Positions 24,253-35,900 of a stretch of DNA of 64,000 bases are shown in pieces. Source of the stretch: Phallus indusiatus. Its lineage: Eukaryota; Basidiomycota; Agaricomycetes; Phallales; Phallaceae. Where the stretch lies: positions 620,001-684,000 of the forward strand of contig JAQFWX010000022.1 of the NCBI GenBank assembly GCA_027605045.1. Reading direction: 5' to 3'. Both the position numbers and the translations under genes were made by a program. Under the pieces are notes generated by a model. It ran no database searches. It was given only the letters and a program-made list of their open reading frames with translations, and had not been told where the DNA came from. The stretch's first letter is position 1, and each line of letters starts with the position of its first letter.

Positions 24253-24261
24253 CTTTTAAAG
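24253..24261 (-). promoter_or_regulatory. TATA-like box of paralog 2
   Basis: The minus-strand octamer TTTAAAAG lies about 90 bases before the ATG at 24162, matching the element ahead of paralog 1. Confidence 0.4.
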
Positions 24262-27200
24262 AGTTTGAAAGCGAGAATTGGACAAGTGGGTGGCAGAGGA
24301 CATCGACCGCTGCTGGACACGTCGGTCCTCAGACTGACACAGTGTTCAATGGCATAAGGAGGACGGACACCGGGCGAGGCTTGAGCTTGTTTCTCAAGGG
24401 ACGCCGTGATTCTAGAATGTGTATGAGCGCACGCATTTCTTGGACGTGCTATGATGATGTACGATGTTTCCCCTCAATTGCTCGTTTTTCTTAATCTTAA
24501 ACGTAGATAGCGATTTGAAGCATGTGTAACACGGATATTACATCCACCTGCCTGATCGAGCTTGTTGCCAGCGTATGATTAACAGTTACAGTTGTTGTAA
24601 GCTTCAACGCTTTGGTTTATTACTAGTGTAAAATATCACTGCAAAAGTAAAGAAACTCAATTCCAGGATGTACAGATGCTTTTTCGGGTTGTACCTATAG
24701 TACTTCATTTTCCATATCCGTGTATATCCGAGTTGACTAAATGTGCGTAATGCAAATTTCTCGTAGGGATAGACCAATGGTTCGAGTATACGAGTGCACG
24801 AGAGATCTAGGATTTCAGCTCTCTACAAAAGATAGGAAGAATTCGTCAGAAAACAAATACTACCCGAGTTTAAGTTGCCGAAGCTGAACTTTGCGTCCGC
24901 CGTCAAGTTTACGGCTGCTTACCTAACACGAGTATTCCTAGAACTTCTCAGCTACGTTCAAAACGTTCGAATTTCAAATCTCAGACTTCCACGTCGAATC
25001 GAGTAAGGCCCGTCATTATAACCTGTTTGAATTCGCATCTCAAAAAAGGCTCTGCAGAAACTTGGAGAAAACTAGGAATACGCACTGGTCGGATTGATAC
25101 ATAAATTTTCTGGGTTTGGTTTTATACGTGCAAGTCACGGTGGCCACTGGCAATCCCATCTCAGGCCCTCATATACATAGACCACGACCCTCCTTGCAAG
25201 TCAATGACCCCGTCGACGACAATGCTGATCCGCCATTCATCCATGTATTCCTTTAGCATGCCTGTTTGAGACAAGTTATGCATGGGCAAGGTCATTTAAC
25301 TCTGAAGCTCAGGTCCCGTTCAAAAGTCACGCGTTGGTTTCTTTTGACATTGCCTACGCATAGTCTTTTACCGGTAGCATTAGAGACGACGACACGCGTA
25401 CCTAGGCTACCAATGTCTGCTATTGCTCTTGCTTATCGGTCGGATGGGACTCTAATATACTATTGGACGTCAAGACTACTTTTCACGATATACATACTGC
25501 TACGCCCGCGCAGACCTAGGCATATGGTGCCCGTCTAGTGTTTAAAAAGCATCCACACGAGGCCCAATTTCGCGGCAATTATGCCTCTTAACGATTTTGA
25601 CCACGTGCATCAAGTTCCTGGGCCAGGTCTTCTCATGTTAGCCAAACGAGGGTATACAGCCGGACGCATACTATCCATCGCAGCTAGTCCTGCGCAATGG
25701 AAGACCCCAAACCGACCGAGCGGTTCCGAACTGGCGAAGTACGTTACGTTGCTTTTAATCTTTGTTATTTCAGCGCGTTTATCTTCGAACTCGTCGGTTT
25801 TTTTTAAATCGCAGATTGAGTTTAGACCACCTGATCGGCACGCACTCGCTCTCTCAGACCAACACGCATGCAGACGGACGCGTGTTCGATCTAAGAAAGA
25901 TTTTAGACGTAATACGGGCTTTAAACTCCTTCTCCGTCCCGCAACGGTTTTTTTACCTGGAGTGGTGATGGCGGCACCGCCACTCCGCCACCAGCGTTGA
26001 ATGGACGGACAAACGAAATGGTGGAGAGGGGAACCATTTATCCATATAATAGAAATCAAGGCAGAGACGGACGGCAAACAACCCGTTGATTGAGGCACCA
26101 GAATTTGCGCAATCTGCTGAATCTGTTTGGGGTTCGGGGCTTGAGCGTTGAGCGGGTCCGCTTTTTCTGAAAATAGAAACGGAAAAGGACGGCCGTTGAA
26201 GAAGATCTCCTTAGAAGATGTACGTGAAGAAGAGTCATCTGATGATGGGGATTTGCAAAAATAAAGCAGCAACGAAGACGAAGAAGACGAAAATTCTGTG
26301 TCATCAGAATCAGATGCCACGCATAGAAGCGAGAAGCAAAGCTGGCGGTAAAGTACCTCATTTGATTTCAAATTTTAGGCGGGCTGATAATTAATTTCAT
26401 ATTTGTCTCGTTGGACAGATTTATATATGCATTCAAATGTTTGAAGCGCGTGGACAACCACAAATCTCAATCTCTGGCTCATGGGAATTCAAAGCCTAAT
26501 GAGGCACTTGTTGGGTGGATTAAAATTCGGTAGCACCTCGGACGACGACGATGACAGCAACAACAACGACAACAACAACAATCAGTTCAGGACCGACCTT
26601 TGCTAAAACTAGTTCGATCAAAGAAGCGAACGACGACGGAGAGCATCAGCCGTGCCTGGAGGAGTCAGAAAGGGACGTTCGGGAACTAGCGGCTAGAACA
26701 AACAATGGCAATAATCTAGGCGAATGAGGGCGCTATGGAGATGACGTGGGTTCCTAGCGGGCGAAAATGGTGAATAGGAATACATACATGTAGGGGATGG
26801 CCGTGGTCGCAGCAGCAGACCCTGTGACGTTAGTGGTGGAAGTACGGAAAGCCAAGAGGTCAGTAAGAAAGGGATTGAGACTTTCGATCCAGGGATGAAG
26901 AAGGGTGCTAGACCTCCAGCTGAAAAAGAAGAAAGATACGGGTGAAATTGATGAGGATCAAGTCATCAAGATCAAGTCGGTCGGTCGGTCGGTCGGTTTA
27001 GGAGGAGGACCAAAGTGCCGTTCCGGCGTCCGAAAGTGGGAGCAGGAACGTTTTCCGGTGAATATCTTTGACTGAATACTTGGAATGAAGGAAAGAATGA
27101 CGGGTTGGATACAATTCAAAAATTAATTATAACAATGCACTTCTTTTCCCTTCCCTCTCTTTTGGTCTATTCAAATGTAATAATAATACTCCCGTTCTGT

Positions 27201-27640
27201 TCCCCGTCGCTCAATTGAGGAAAGAACCTTCGGAACTGTTTCGCCAAGGAATAAAGTTGCTAATGGTTACGATATATAAATAACAATCATACGTATTACA
27301 CGCATATGTATACATATACTACATACATTATCATTATTATAGCTTCTGCCTCTTTTTTTAGAGTTTATTGGGACATCCGTATATTACGGTCACCGGTCAG
27401 AAATGTCCAGGCTCGCCTCAAACTAGCCGCGATTTGTTCGATCACTTCCTTCTTGGATAATTTACCTGCACATATCCTAATTTTTTTTCTTCCTCTCTTC
27501 CTTTCTTTCAGCCGTGTAACTCCAGTCATTCCGCACTAACTCCTCGTTCTCATTCTTCCCCTCTTCCTCTCTCTTCCTCTCTCTCCTATCCTCCTTCCGC
27601 CCACTATAGCAATCCACTCGCACTAATTAAACCAAACCCA
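24262..27640. other. Long stretch without a supportable gene; possible coding relics
   Basis: About 3.4 kb. Open frames exist on both strands (for example 25581-26000 + and 25610-26371 -), but none shows a family match or a convincing intron set. On the + strand, 26170-26350 reads as acidic Ser/Glu/Asp-rich sequence (DVREEESSDDGD, EDEEDENSVSSESDA) broken by a stop, as in a decayed nuclear protein gene. Asn/Asp trinucleotide runs lie at about 26540-26585. The last 300 bases are CT-rich, as expected for the promoter of the gene at 27641. Confidence 0.4.
26977..26997. repeat. Tetranucleotide microsatellite (TCGG)5
   Basis: Five perfect copies of TCGG in a row within the non-coding stretch. Confidence 0.85.
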
Positions 27641-29002
27641 ATGTCTTTCTTCGGCAAATTCAAACGTCAATTCAAAAAGCCCAAAGACACAACAAGCACA
27701 TTCTCCGTCGAATCCTGTTCTGAACTCAGCCCTAGCATAAACAGTTCTCCAGCAACAAGCTACCTCGCCGTCCCTCCTTACATCGAATCGTCTACATACA
27801 GAGTTTACGTCAAATACGACGTTGCGACACCTCCGCCTCGTCCTTCTGGAGATAATTGGACTAGATTCGTGTGCATTAGTGATACGTGTGGTGAACCGTT
27901 TGCTGTCCCGTCAGGAGACGTTTTACTGCACGCGGGGAATTTGACTAGTACGGGCAAATATGTGGAGTTCAAGAATACGGTGGATTGGTTAAGTTCATTA
28001 GATCATGCTTTGAAAATGTAAGCCCAATCCATTCGTGGCACAGGTTCCAAAAATAGTCTGCAAAGCTGCTGAACTGACTTGTCTTAGTCTCGTAGGTGGA
28101 AGTAACGACGCCACACTACATCGCGAATTCTATGACACGAACGGGTTCGTAACCAATGTGGCAGAAAAGGAGGTATTCACCATTTTCCCTTCCTTAGGAT
28201 TGATCAAAGCATGGTGTATGAATCAAAAGGAATTGATTTAGGACTACGAACCCATCATTGACCTTCTCAAAGGCCCGCAGGCGCGTCAAGCCGGTATCGT
28301 GTATCTAGAAGACTCGGCGTTTTCGTTTAAACTGAGAGAGAATAGTCGTACGTGGAGGATATTTGGATTTCCGGTTAGTGTTTTTGGAAATGAAGTTTAG
28401 GTTAAAAGTCGCGTTGTTGATATGAATTAGTGGATCGTCAAGTGGGAAAGTACCCATGCTTTCACGTATCTCCCTTTTCCAGTCGCTGAAGGTCAGTCAA
28501 TCAAACAATCTACATGCTCATCTCAATCAAACCATATTTTCATCTAGACTACGTCTCGAAAATCCCACCAGCCGATATCCTGTACGTCCACCATCCACCC
28601 AAACACCCCAACCAAACACCTAACTCACATTTCCTCTCCCACTTGACTACATACAGATTAAGCCACGGTCCATCAAACGGCATCCTAGACGAAACAACCC
28701 GAGACGGTCTAAGCGGGCTCCACGTCGGCTGTCTAACACTCCTCCAACACATGCAACGCATCCGGCCATACCTTCACGTTTTCGGGCACGTTTTCGAAGG
28801 CCACGGCGCGGAAATCCGGATGCACGATCCGAACGGTATACACGAGACTCTCGAAATTAACGCTACCATGTTGCCCAATGTTAGTCTCATTAATGGTGGA
28901 AGTAGCAGTAACAGCATACAAGACCAGTTTCGCAATTCAGGGGAGATGCCCCCAGGTGGATGGCCTCCTATAATCGTTGATATTTATGATGCGGAATACT
29001 AA
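27641..29002 (+). CDS. Metallophosphoesterase-fold protein with altered active site
   Basis: Exons 27641-28017, 28088-28172, 28242-28373, 28431-28491 and 28548-29002 give 369 residues. It follows the MPPED-like class of calcineurin-type phosphoesterases over its whole length: RFVCISDT, DVLLHAGNLTSTG, HREFYDTNGF, PADILYVHHPPKHP, LHVFGHVFEGHGAE and the late Leu/Ile-rich end. The metal ligands differ from the family norm: SDTH is SDTC, the Asp of HAGD is Asn, GNHD reads GSND, and the second His of GHxH is Phe. The frame is intact and splice sites are good, so this looks like a kept, non-hydrolytic or altered-metal protein rather than a dead gene. It runs convergently with snurportin. Confidence 0.8.
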
Positions 29003-29365
29003 AGATTCGTGTCTTTTTTTCTTTGTTTCTGTTTCTATCCACATCTCGACAAAAAAGATAATTACCTTATTCTTTTTCCCTTCTCCGTTTTTTGTTCCTC
29101 TATCACACGTGTACTCATAGATATTAATATCGCTATATTATTACTTAGCTAGCGAACTGTGTCATTCTAATAATGAAGAGAAAATTAAAAAGATGATATT
29201 CATTTTGCATATATACAATACGATGAATTGTTTGGAATGCTGAATAATTGAAAAGATGAATAATGCTAAAATCGATAACGAAAACTAGTTCTTCAACGTA
29301 TGCATCCGTCGCGTAATGAGCCTGTGTAATGTCATGTCATAATTTAAGTAAAAATCTATCTCTTC
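29003..29365. other. Convergent 3' region
   Basis: The AT-rich spacer between the phosphoesterase-fold gene (+) and snurportin (-) would hold both 3' untranslated regions. Nothing else is seen. Confidence 0.4.
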
Positions 29366-30927
29366 TCAACAAGAATGAAGAGAGACGCACTTTTCAAATA
29401 CCGAAAGAGGAGATGGTTTTCCAGGGCTATATGACACAACAGGAACCCAAGTACTCAAAGGCGAAGTTCCATGCTCATACGAAGCTTGAGAAACATACAA
29501 CAACAGTCCATCCGATTCAATTCTAATTTCGGATGACGATTGTTGTTGTCCAATCTGATCGATCTCCATTTCGGTTTCGTCGCTGTTCAGACGCGGCGGT
29601 AGTTTGACGTGTGCTTGGCGCATGGATCGACTGGAGGGTATGATTGTGGATAACAGAGACGGATATGAAAGGTCCAAGTGATACGGAACTGGGAGAAAGG
29701 TAACCGGGTACGCGAATATATGCTGTTTAGAGGATTGAGATTGAGCATCTGGTTCTGCTGGAGAGTCTGTTTTTGGTTTGGTCGGCGCAACAGGGTCCAG
29801 ATATGTCAATTCGTCAAGGCGGGTGTTTCTCCACCAAAAGCTTAGATAACACTTTTTAGCGATGATAAAAAGAAAGAGTCCACATATAGTTACATACCGG
29901 AAGTTTGCTTCGCATTCTCCGATGTTTTGACCTTTCCAGAGTATAACATCTAACACGTGAAGAATGCCATTCATCTTCCAATTCTCATCCAGGACGCAGT
30001 CGATGATGGTCAGAGGTGGTAAAGGTGAAGGAAAAGACAGAATCGTCCGACCCATCAGACGTGACTTCAGAAGCGCATTTGACACTAGAAAGAGAATCAT
30101 TGAACCGGATAACGATGACGACAATCGTGCAATGCATCAACTTACCCCGGCCGGGCACATTCGAAGACTGATTTGATACAGCCAGGCATCGTTTCCCTTT
30201 GGGCACAGGACCGAGTGCTACCCAATTAGTCTGTAGATCTGAGGGTATACCATCATCATCACCATCATCACCCATATGGTCTTCGCCTAACATCAGTTCA
30301 TCATCTTTCATTTCCAGCAATTCCGCATACATAATCTTGTTCGCAAATCGGGCATTAGGTTTTCGAAGCTTCTTGGAAGATTCGGCTATGTTTGTGCTTG
30401 TGCTTGTGCTTGTGCTTGTGCTTGTGCTTGTGCTTGTGCTTGTGGTTGGGATTAGACTTGGAATTGAACTTGGACTTAGACTTGGACTTTGGCTGTGCCG
30501 CGCCGATGATGCGGATGTTGCTGCTGAAGGGAGTAACGAAGACAAGCGACCAACGCCCTCGCGTACTATTATAGGATCGTCGTCGTCTTCTTCTTCCTCC
30601 ACATCAATAGACAAGTTGGAAAACGCATCGAGATTGCGTAATGAATCAAGCTGTTGAGATTTTTTCTAAAACAGAAGTGAGAACAATGTTAGCGTAATCC
30701 GGCGGCGGTCGACATCCGTATCATCCACACACGAACCCGTTTCTGTTCTTCAAGAGCCTGATAACAGAATCATCTTCAAATGAGCCAACAAGATTACACT
30801 GTGAGACTAATCAAACAAAGAAACAAAAACTGACTTTCTCTCTGCGAGCTTGTTGTGAAATGCTTTCTGAAGTAGGCGGCGCTTTGAATGATGCTTGTCG
30901 ACGGTTTGTGCTTGAGTTTGGGTGCAT
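29366..30927 (-). CDS. SNUPN: Snurportin-1, snRNP import adaptor
   Basis: Exons 30927-30835, 30757-30737, 30665-30146, 30084-29898 and 29840-29366 give 431 residues. The N-terminus (RRQASFKAPP, ARREKALEEQKRKKSQQLD) is the importin-beta-binding region. The m3G-cap-binding domain follows: NWVALGPVPKGKRCLAV, then SNALLKSRLMGRTILSFPS and LPPLTIIDCVLDE, ILHVLDVILWKGQNIGECEANFR and ESDGLLLYVSQ with a later Trp. The two Trp residues expected to stack on the cap are present. The protein carries spliceosomal snRNPs from cytoplasm into the nucleus. Unusual points are a 21-base second exon and a poly-(Ser-Thr) run coded by a hexanucleotide repeat. Confidence 0.88.
30394..30441. repeat. Hexanucleotide microsatellite inside snurportin exon 3
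   Basis: Eight copies of GTGCTT on the + strand (AAGCAC on the coding strand) encode alternating Ser and Thr. The unit is a multiple of three, so length changes stay in frame. Confidence 0.9.
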
Positions 30928-31094
30928 GCTTCGGCCTTTCCCGGCGCGACGCGCAAATTTAACTTCCGACACATGGCACGCACACCCGTCAAATTTTCAA
31001 AACGCAGACAGTTTTTTTTTTTATTCAGTCTACAAATCACAACAATCCTTATATATACATCTATCGTACCACAAAGCTTTGACTACTTTCGAAT

Positions 31095-32094
31095 TTAATG
31101 TTTCAACTTGTCATAGGTTGTTTTCACACTGGAGAATTCCGCGATCTTTTCTGTGTACTGTTTCAACTTTGGAAACTCGGCCAAGTCTATCATAGCAAAT
31201 GAAGCAATTTTGAGCCCTGTTAATCAATTCGTCAATTCAAAGAATTTCCGCCATAACATTTTTTGCAAACTTACAGGTGAAGAATGCAATGTCTGCGCCA
31301 ACAAAGAAACATTTAGTAAACCATCGACGAACCCAATGGAAGAACAACAAAAAAGAGTCTCGCAACGCACCAACAATCGTAAAACGGTCCAAGGCAATCC
31401 ACTCTCTTCCAGGCTCTTCCAAACGCTGTTCCAAAACCGCGTATACACGTTTTGTTTCGTTCGTGTATCTGTCGTAAACAGACTGATCGAGATCTTTAAC
31501 AGGATGGAAATATTTGAACCAGTTCGCTTGGCCTTGCATAGGCCCAAGACCAGAAACCTATATGATATAACATAATACAATAAACCTCTTCAGAAATGAT
31601 AAAAAGTGCGACTTTAGATACCTGATACATCAACCATGTCCAAACTTCCGCTTTCTCCTCCAAAGTTTTTCCGGCCCATTTCCCACTCGGGTCGAACTTT
31701 TCTGCGATATACAGCAAGATGGCACCAGATTCCCAGACAATGAAATCTTTATTCGTATGATCGATTATAGCAGGCACTCTTCCGTTTCTACGAATGGCAA
31801 AAAAAAACCAAGAACGTTATTACAGAGCTACATGGAGTAGAGCAGTGATTCAAACGACTTACGGGTTGATCTTCAAATAATCAGGCTGTTTCATTCCATT
31901 CGGGCCATTCCCCATTTGCTACAAAATCAAATCACGGAATCGTCAAATTCAATAATTAGTAGTATCAGCGAGAGGGACTAGAACAAAACCTTCTCTATAA
32001 TGTCGTACTCCACTCCAAGTTCTTCGAGAAGGATACCAACCTTGCACGGGTTGGGAGTCGTTCCATGAGCGTATAAACTGATTTTGGCAGGCAT
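31095..32094 (-). CDS. Glutathione S-transferase, Ure2/GTT type
   Basis: Exons 32094-31990, 31918-31863, 31787-31622, 31557-31371, 31292-31275 and 31216-31095 give 217 residues. The thioredoxin-like domain (about 1-85) shows [46 protein letters not shown] and the glutathione-contact [14 protein letters not shown]. The all-helical C-terminal domain shows [34 protein letters not shown] and the N-capping-box motif FTIVDIAFFTWLK. Length and layout match fungal Ure2-like transferases, which detoxify electrophiles and peroxides with glutathione. The fifth exon is only 18 bases, and without it the capping-box segment would be lost. Confidence 0.88.
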
Positions 32095-32945
32095 ATTATC
32101 TCTCAGTCTTCAGATAACTTCACTATCGCAATCGCCGAGATTGAGAATTTTAGTTTTAGTTTTTATCTTTAAATACTGCTTAAACCTTTTTATATGTTTA
32201 CCCCCCCTTACGCTTATTAAACAACTTTTTCCCCGGTCAGTCAGCGCACATCCGTCATCCTGTCAATGATAAATCCAGATTACCAATGAATTACTAAACT
32301 TACTCACGAAAGCTCTCAGGATTAATGTTATTGCCCCACTACCAGTTGTTGTCCCTGAATGAGCTTGGAAAACTGCGTGTGTACATATATGCTCGACCGA
32401 ACGGGAGACGGATCCGAAGGGAAAAGTTTTGACTAAATAGGTTACCCCGCGGAGATGATATTTATGCAATAAAGATGGAAAATGGAAAAGGATTATCAAG
32501 CCAGGTCCAGCGTCGTGCGACGCTCCACAATGGTTGCCAATCACTAGTATTCACTCGTGATAATTTTGTTGTGTTGTAAATGGTTATTCATTTGGAATAA
32601 TAGAACGTGATTCTCAGTTACCCTCTTTTATTACTGCACATGACGTGATCCACTTACATATATGCTGCGCGTCGATGGGATATCCAAAAGGGACTAGATC
32701 GAACCTGAAAATCTTGATAAGGAAAGTCTGTTATCGCGATATCATGATCTAGTATGAAGTGCTTAACAACGCACATTCACATCCACATCCGGCCTGAGCG
32801 GTGATTCTCAAATTTGAAAGAATTATATTGTATATTTTGCTTTATCATAAACGACAGCTATAACTACAAAGCTTGCACAAGAACAAGGGAAACAGAAAAG
32901 AAATTGCACAATGTAATCATTTGCAGTGAACCCTGCTTTGGGAAG
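32095..32945. other. Intergenic between GST and APC1
   Basis: About 850 bases without a supportable gene. The GST promoter should lie at the left end; a CCCCCC run and CT-rich sequence are present around 32200-32210. Confidence 0.4.
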
Positions 32946-35900
32946 TCAGCGGGACACCCTGCTAAGCGCCATATGTTCCTCCACAGATTTCATAGTCCAA
33001 GGTCGCAAAATCCCACCTGCAAACAATACACCCGTATTCCATACCAAACCTTTGATAGCTCCAGTCCCGTTACGAGCTCTTTTCGGCGGTTGCACCGGTT
33101 CCAAAGGAATAGCAGCTAAACGTTCGTGAGTCGCAGAAGCCTGTTTACGAAGATGCAACAAAACAGTCGTAGGCGGAATATTCGTTTTTGTAAGATAGAA
33201 TCCCAAATTTCTCAGCAATTTAGTTTGCTTCCTGTACTGTTCCGCAGTTGTGGCAACCGGCAATGTTATACCCTCGCATCGATTATACATTTTAAGAGCC
33301 TGTCGAAGATCGTCGTCGCTGCTACGTAGATCTCTCATCCGGGATTCCAACTCGTACTCAGCAGCTAGTAATATCTGCCGACGCATAAGTGGTGGTAGTG
33401 CTGCATTATCGCTCTTGCCGCTGAATCGACTGTCATAAATGTTCTTGTAAAACTCGTCATGCCAAGCCAGATCCCGTAAAGCCAGATATGTCCAATGTGG
33501 ATTCCGACGTGTGAGATGGATAGATAAGTAAGTAAGCAACATATGCGCTCGATCCAGAGTGAGACATTCAAGCATTGCCGCCTGATTGAAAGCAGAGAAA
33601 ATGAGCTCTTCGTTTTCTTCGCCGTCATTGCGACAGAACCGATCCGCGAAAGCCACAAAGAATGCTTCATTCGAAAAAGACGATATAAACTGATAAAACT
33701 CAGCTGAAGATGGAGAGAAAACATCGGATGGTTTTGGATTGTCCAGAACGGCTGCGTCGCCTGATGACGCCCCGGATCGCATATATATGCTCCGACTGCC
33801 TCGAGGGTCTTCGCCATATCCTAAATGCCCCGTCCGCCGTTTCACCCACAACGTCTGATTACGAAGCAGAACCTCTCGATGCCGTGGGTTATTCGCGATA
33901 TCCAAAGTGAACGGGAAATACCGCGGATTGTCGACGCGAATAGACAATAAACGGCTAATGTCAGGAAATAGTGTAGGGGATATCAACTGCACGGCACGAG
34001 TTTCTTTCCCGTCTTTTAATTTGACCTTCACCGGTAAATAAACCACTTCATTACTTTCCACGTCTCTTCCTATCAAACATCTGGGTTCTGCAGCTAATAC
34101 CCACAGATGTCGCAAGGCCTGCAAGTGTCCGCGATTTTCATGCGAGAGAGTAGGGAAACGAGGATAAAAGGCTGCTAATAGAGCTGCTATACCAGCGTCG
34201 GACGTTCCGAGCGTGTATCGGCCCCCGCCTAGGAAGAGCATGCCGATAGCCATGTGTGTGGCCATATGTACGCCATATCTACCGGGTTGGATAGCTTGGC
34301 CGTGCGAGAATCGGAGCCGTCGAAGGCAGTTTAGCTCTCCTGTTCCTGCCATGATCATTGAAAGTGCCAAAGACATTAGGTTTAGCCCGTCACGAACAGC
34401 TGCTCGTTTGATGCGATGGTCGAACTGAGCGTCTGCGATAAATAAGAAGAGATCAGACAATGCACGATACATCATTATAAAAAAATTGATCTTACTGTTT
34501 TGATTGGATATGCGTGTAAACAAATCGTGGTGGTGGAGAAGACAAAGATAGGGTTCTTCCTGCGCGGTGCCAGCATACTTGAGACCCATCGCAAAGCATG
34601 CTCCAGATACGATATTGAGATAAGCAAGCTCCAGAGACTCGTCTAAATGCTTGCCTAGTTGACGTTGATCAATAGCGTCCATAACACGTTTCGGAACTTG
34701 ATTATTGACCCATGTCGGGGTTGGCTGGACAGTATTCCACATGACTAACGCTTTCCCCAACGTTCGAACAAGTAAAAAGCTAGGCTGCAAATGATGCAGC
34801 TCGAGTAAAGTATTCGGGACCGTGAAAATGTCAGCAATGTCCTGTCGCTCCGTTTTCAAAAACATCAATGCTAATGCCATCGTAGCTGGAGCGGATGTCA
34901 ATGCCATGTCGAAATGATCTCTACTGCTTCTGTTTCCAGGAAAAGAGGGTTCTCCGTGAATTAATACTCGCAATCGAGATATCATATTCATGTCCGCAAG
35001 ACTCGTTGTATCGGCCCCACCACCTAGCATGATCATACCGAAAGCTATAGCGGCTGATAAAGTATAGGCCTCTCGATGGTCCGTAGTTTGATCAGACGTT
35101 CTGAGCTGTGTTCGACTTATTTCGTGCAAGGCTACTTCCGCCATTCTTCGATCCTTGGTTCCGAGATACAGGAGACCCATTCCAACTAGCCCGGTCGCTT
35201 GGGTTAGCATCCCTATATTCAGGTCGACTGATGGATTAGGGAGTAAAGCAGGGGTATGAACAGCTAAAAGCTTCATCACATGACGATTGGCGGTACCAAC
35301 GTGAGCTACGGCTAGACCTAGTAGAACACCTATTGACGTTAAATCGTGTTTTGGAGTGAGGTAGGAGAATGTGTGCCATGTGAGGAGGTTCTTCAGATGG
35401 CCAGTTAAACCAAGACCAAATAAGAAACCAGCATGTTCTGCGGTCAATTCTACAGGTTTATTGAACACAATCCATGAGCTGTCTATCATTTTGGTTGTGG
35501 GCGAAAGACGTAGACCCGCGGCTACACCATTATGGAAATCTGCCCAATTTTTCGCTTCCTGATTCATCTTCGATACATCCACCGTTACCAGAGCATTATA
35601 CGGTTGAAGGCGAACTGAGAAGTCCATCTTGGGAACTTGATACACGTCACGAGTAACTGTAGGTAAAGTCCCGTAAGTAAACATTGCGCGTCCGACTGGA
35701 AGTGCTAGTGTGCGCTCCGCAACCCTAAGAGCGGTTGTTTGCTGTTCTCTGGCAACCTCATGCTCTCTGAAGGAATGTTAGCGATCCTCTTAATATCATG
35801 ATAAGCAGCTTTATCGGCACAAACTCACGTCAAATCAGTGCGTTCGGCCATCTTAACATTCGAAGGTGACGAGGATCGTAACATTCGAGCAACTTCCTGT

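Noticed and set aside
25581..26000. 139-codon open frame on the plus strand
   Set aside because: No recognisable domain. A possible intron (GTACGT to TTTCAG near 25739-25774) leads into frames that stop soon, so no consistent gene model emerged.
25610..26371. 253-codon open frame on the minus strand
   Set aside because: Low-complexity Ser runs and no family match. The opposite strand looks at least as coding-like, and there is no conserved motif.
27306..27539. 77-codon hydrophobic frame ahead of the phosphoesterase-fold gene
   Set aside because: CT-rich promoter or leader sequence. It has no support beyond being open and cannot be joined in phase to the gene.
30392..30574. Cys-Leu repeat open frame on the plus strand
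   Set aside because: Antisense to the Ser-Thr hexanucleotide repeat of snurportin exon 3.
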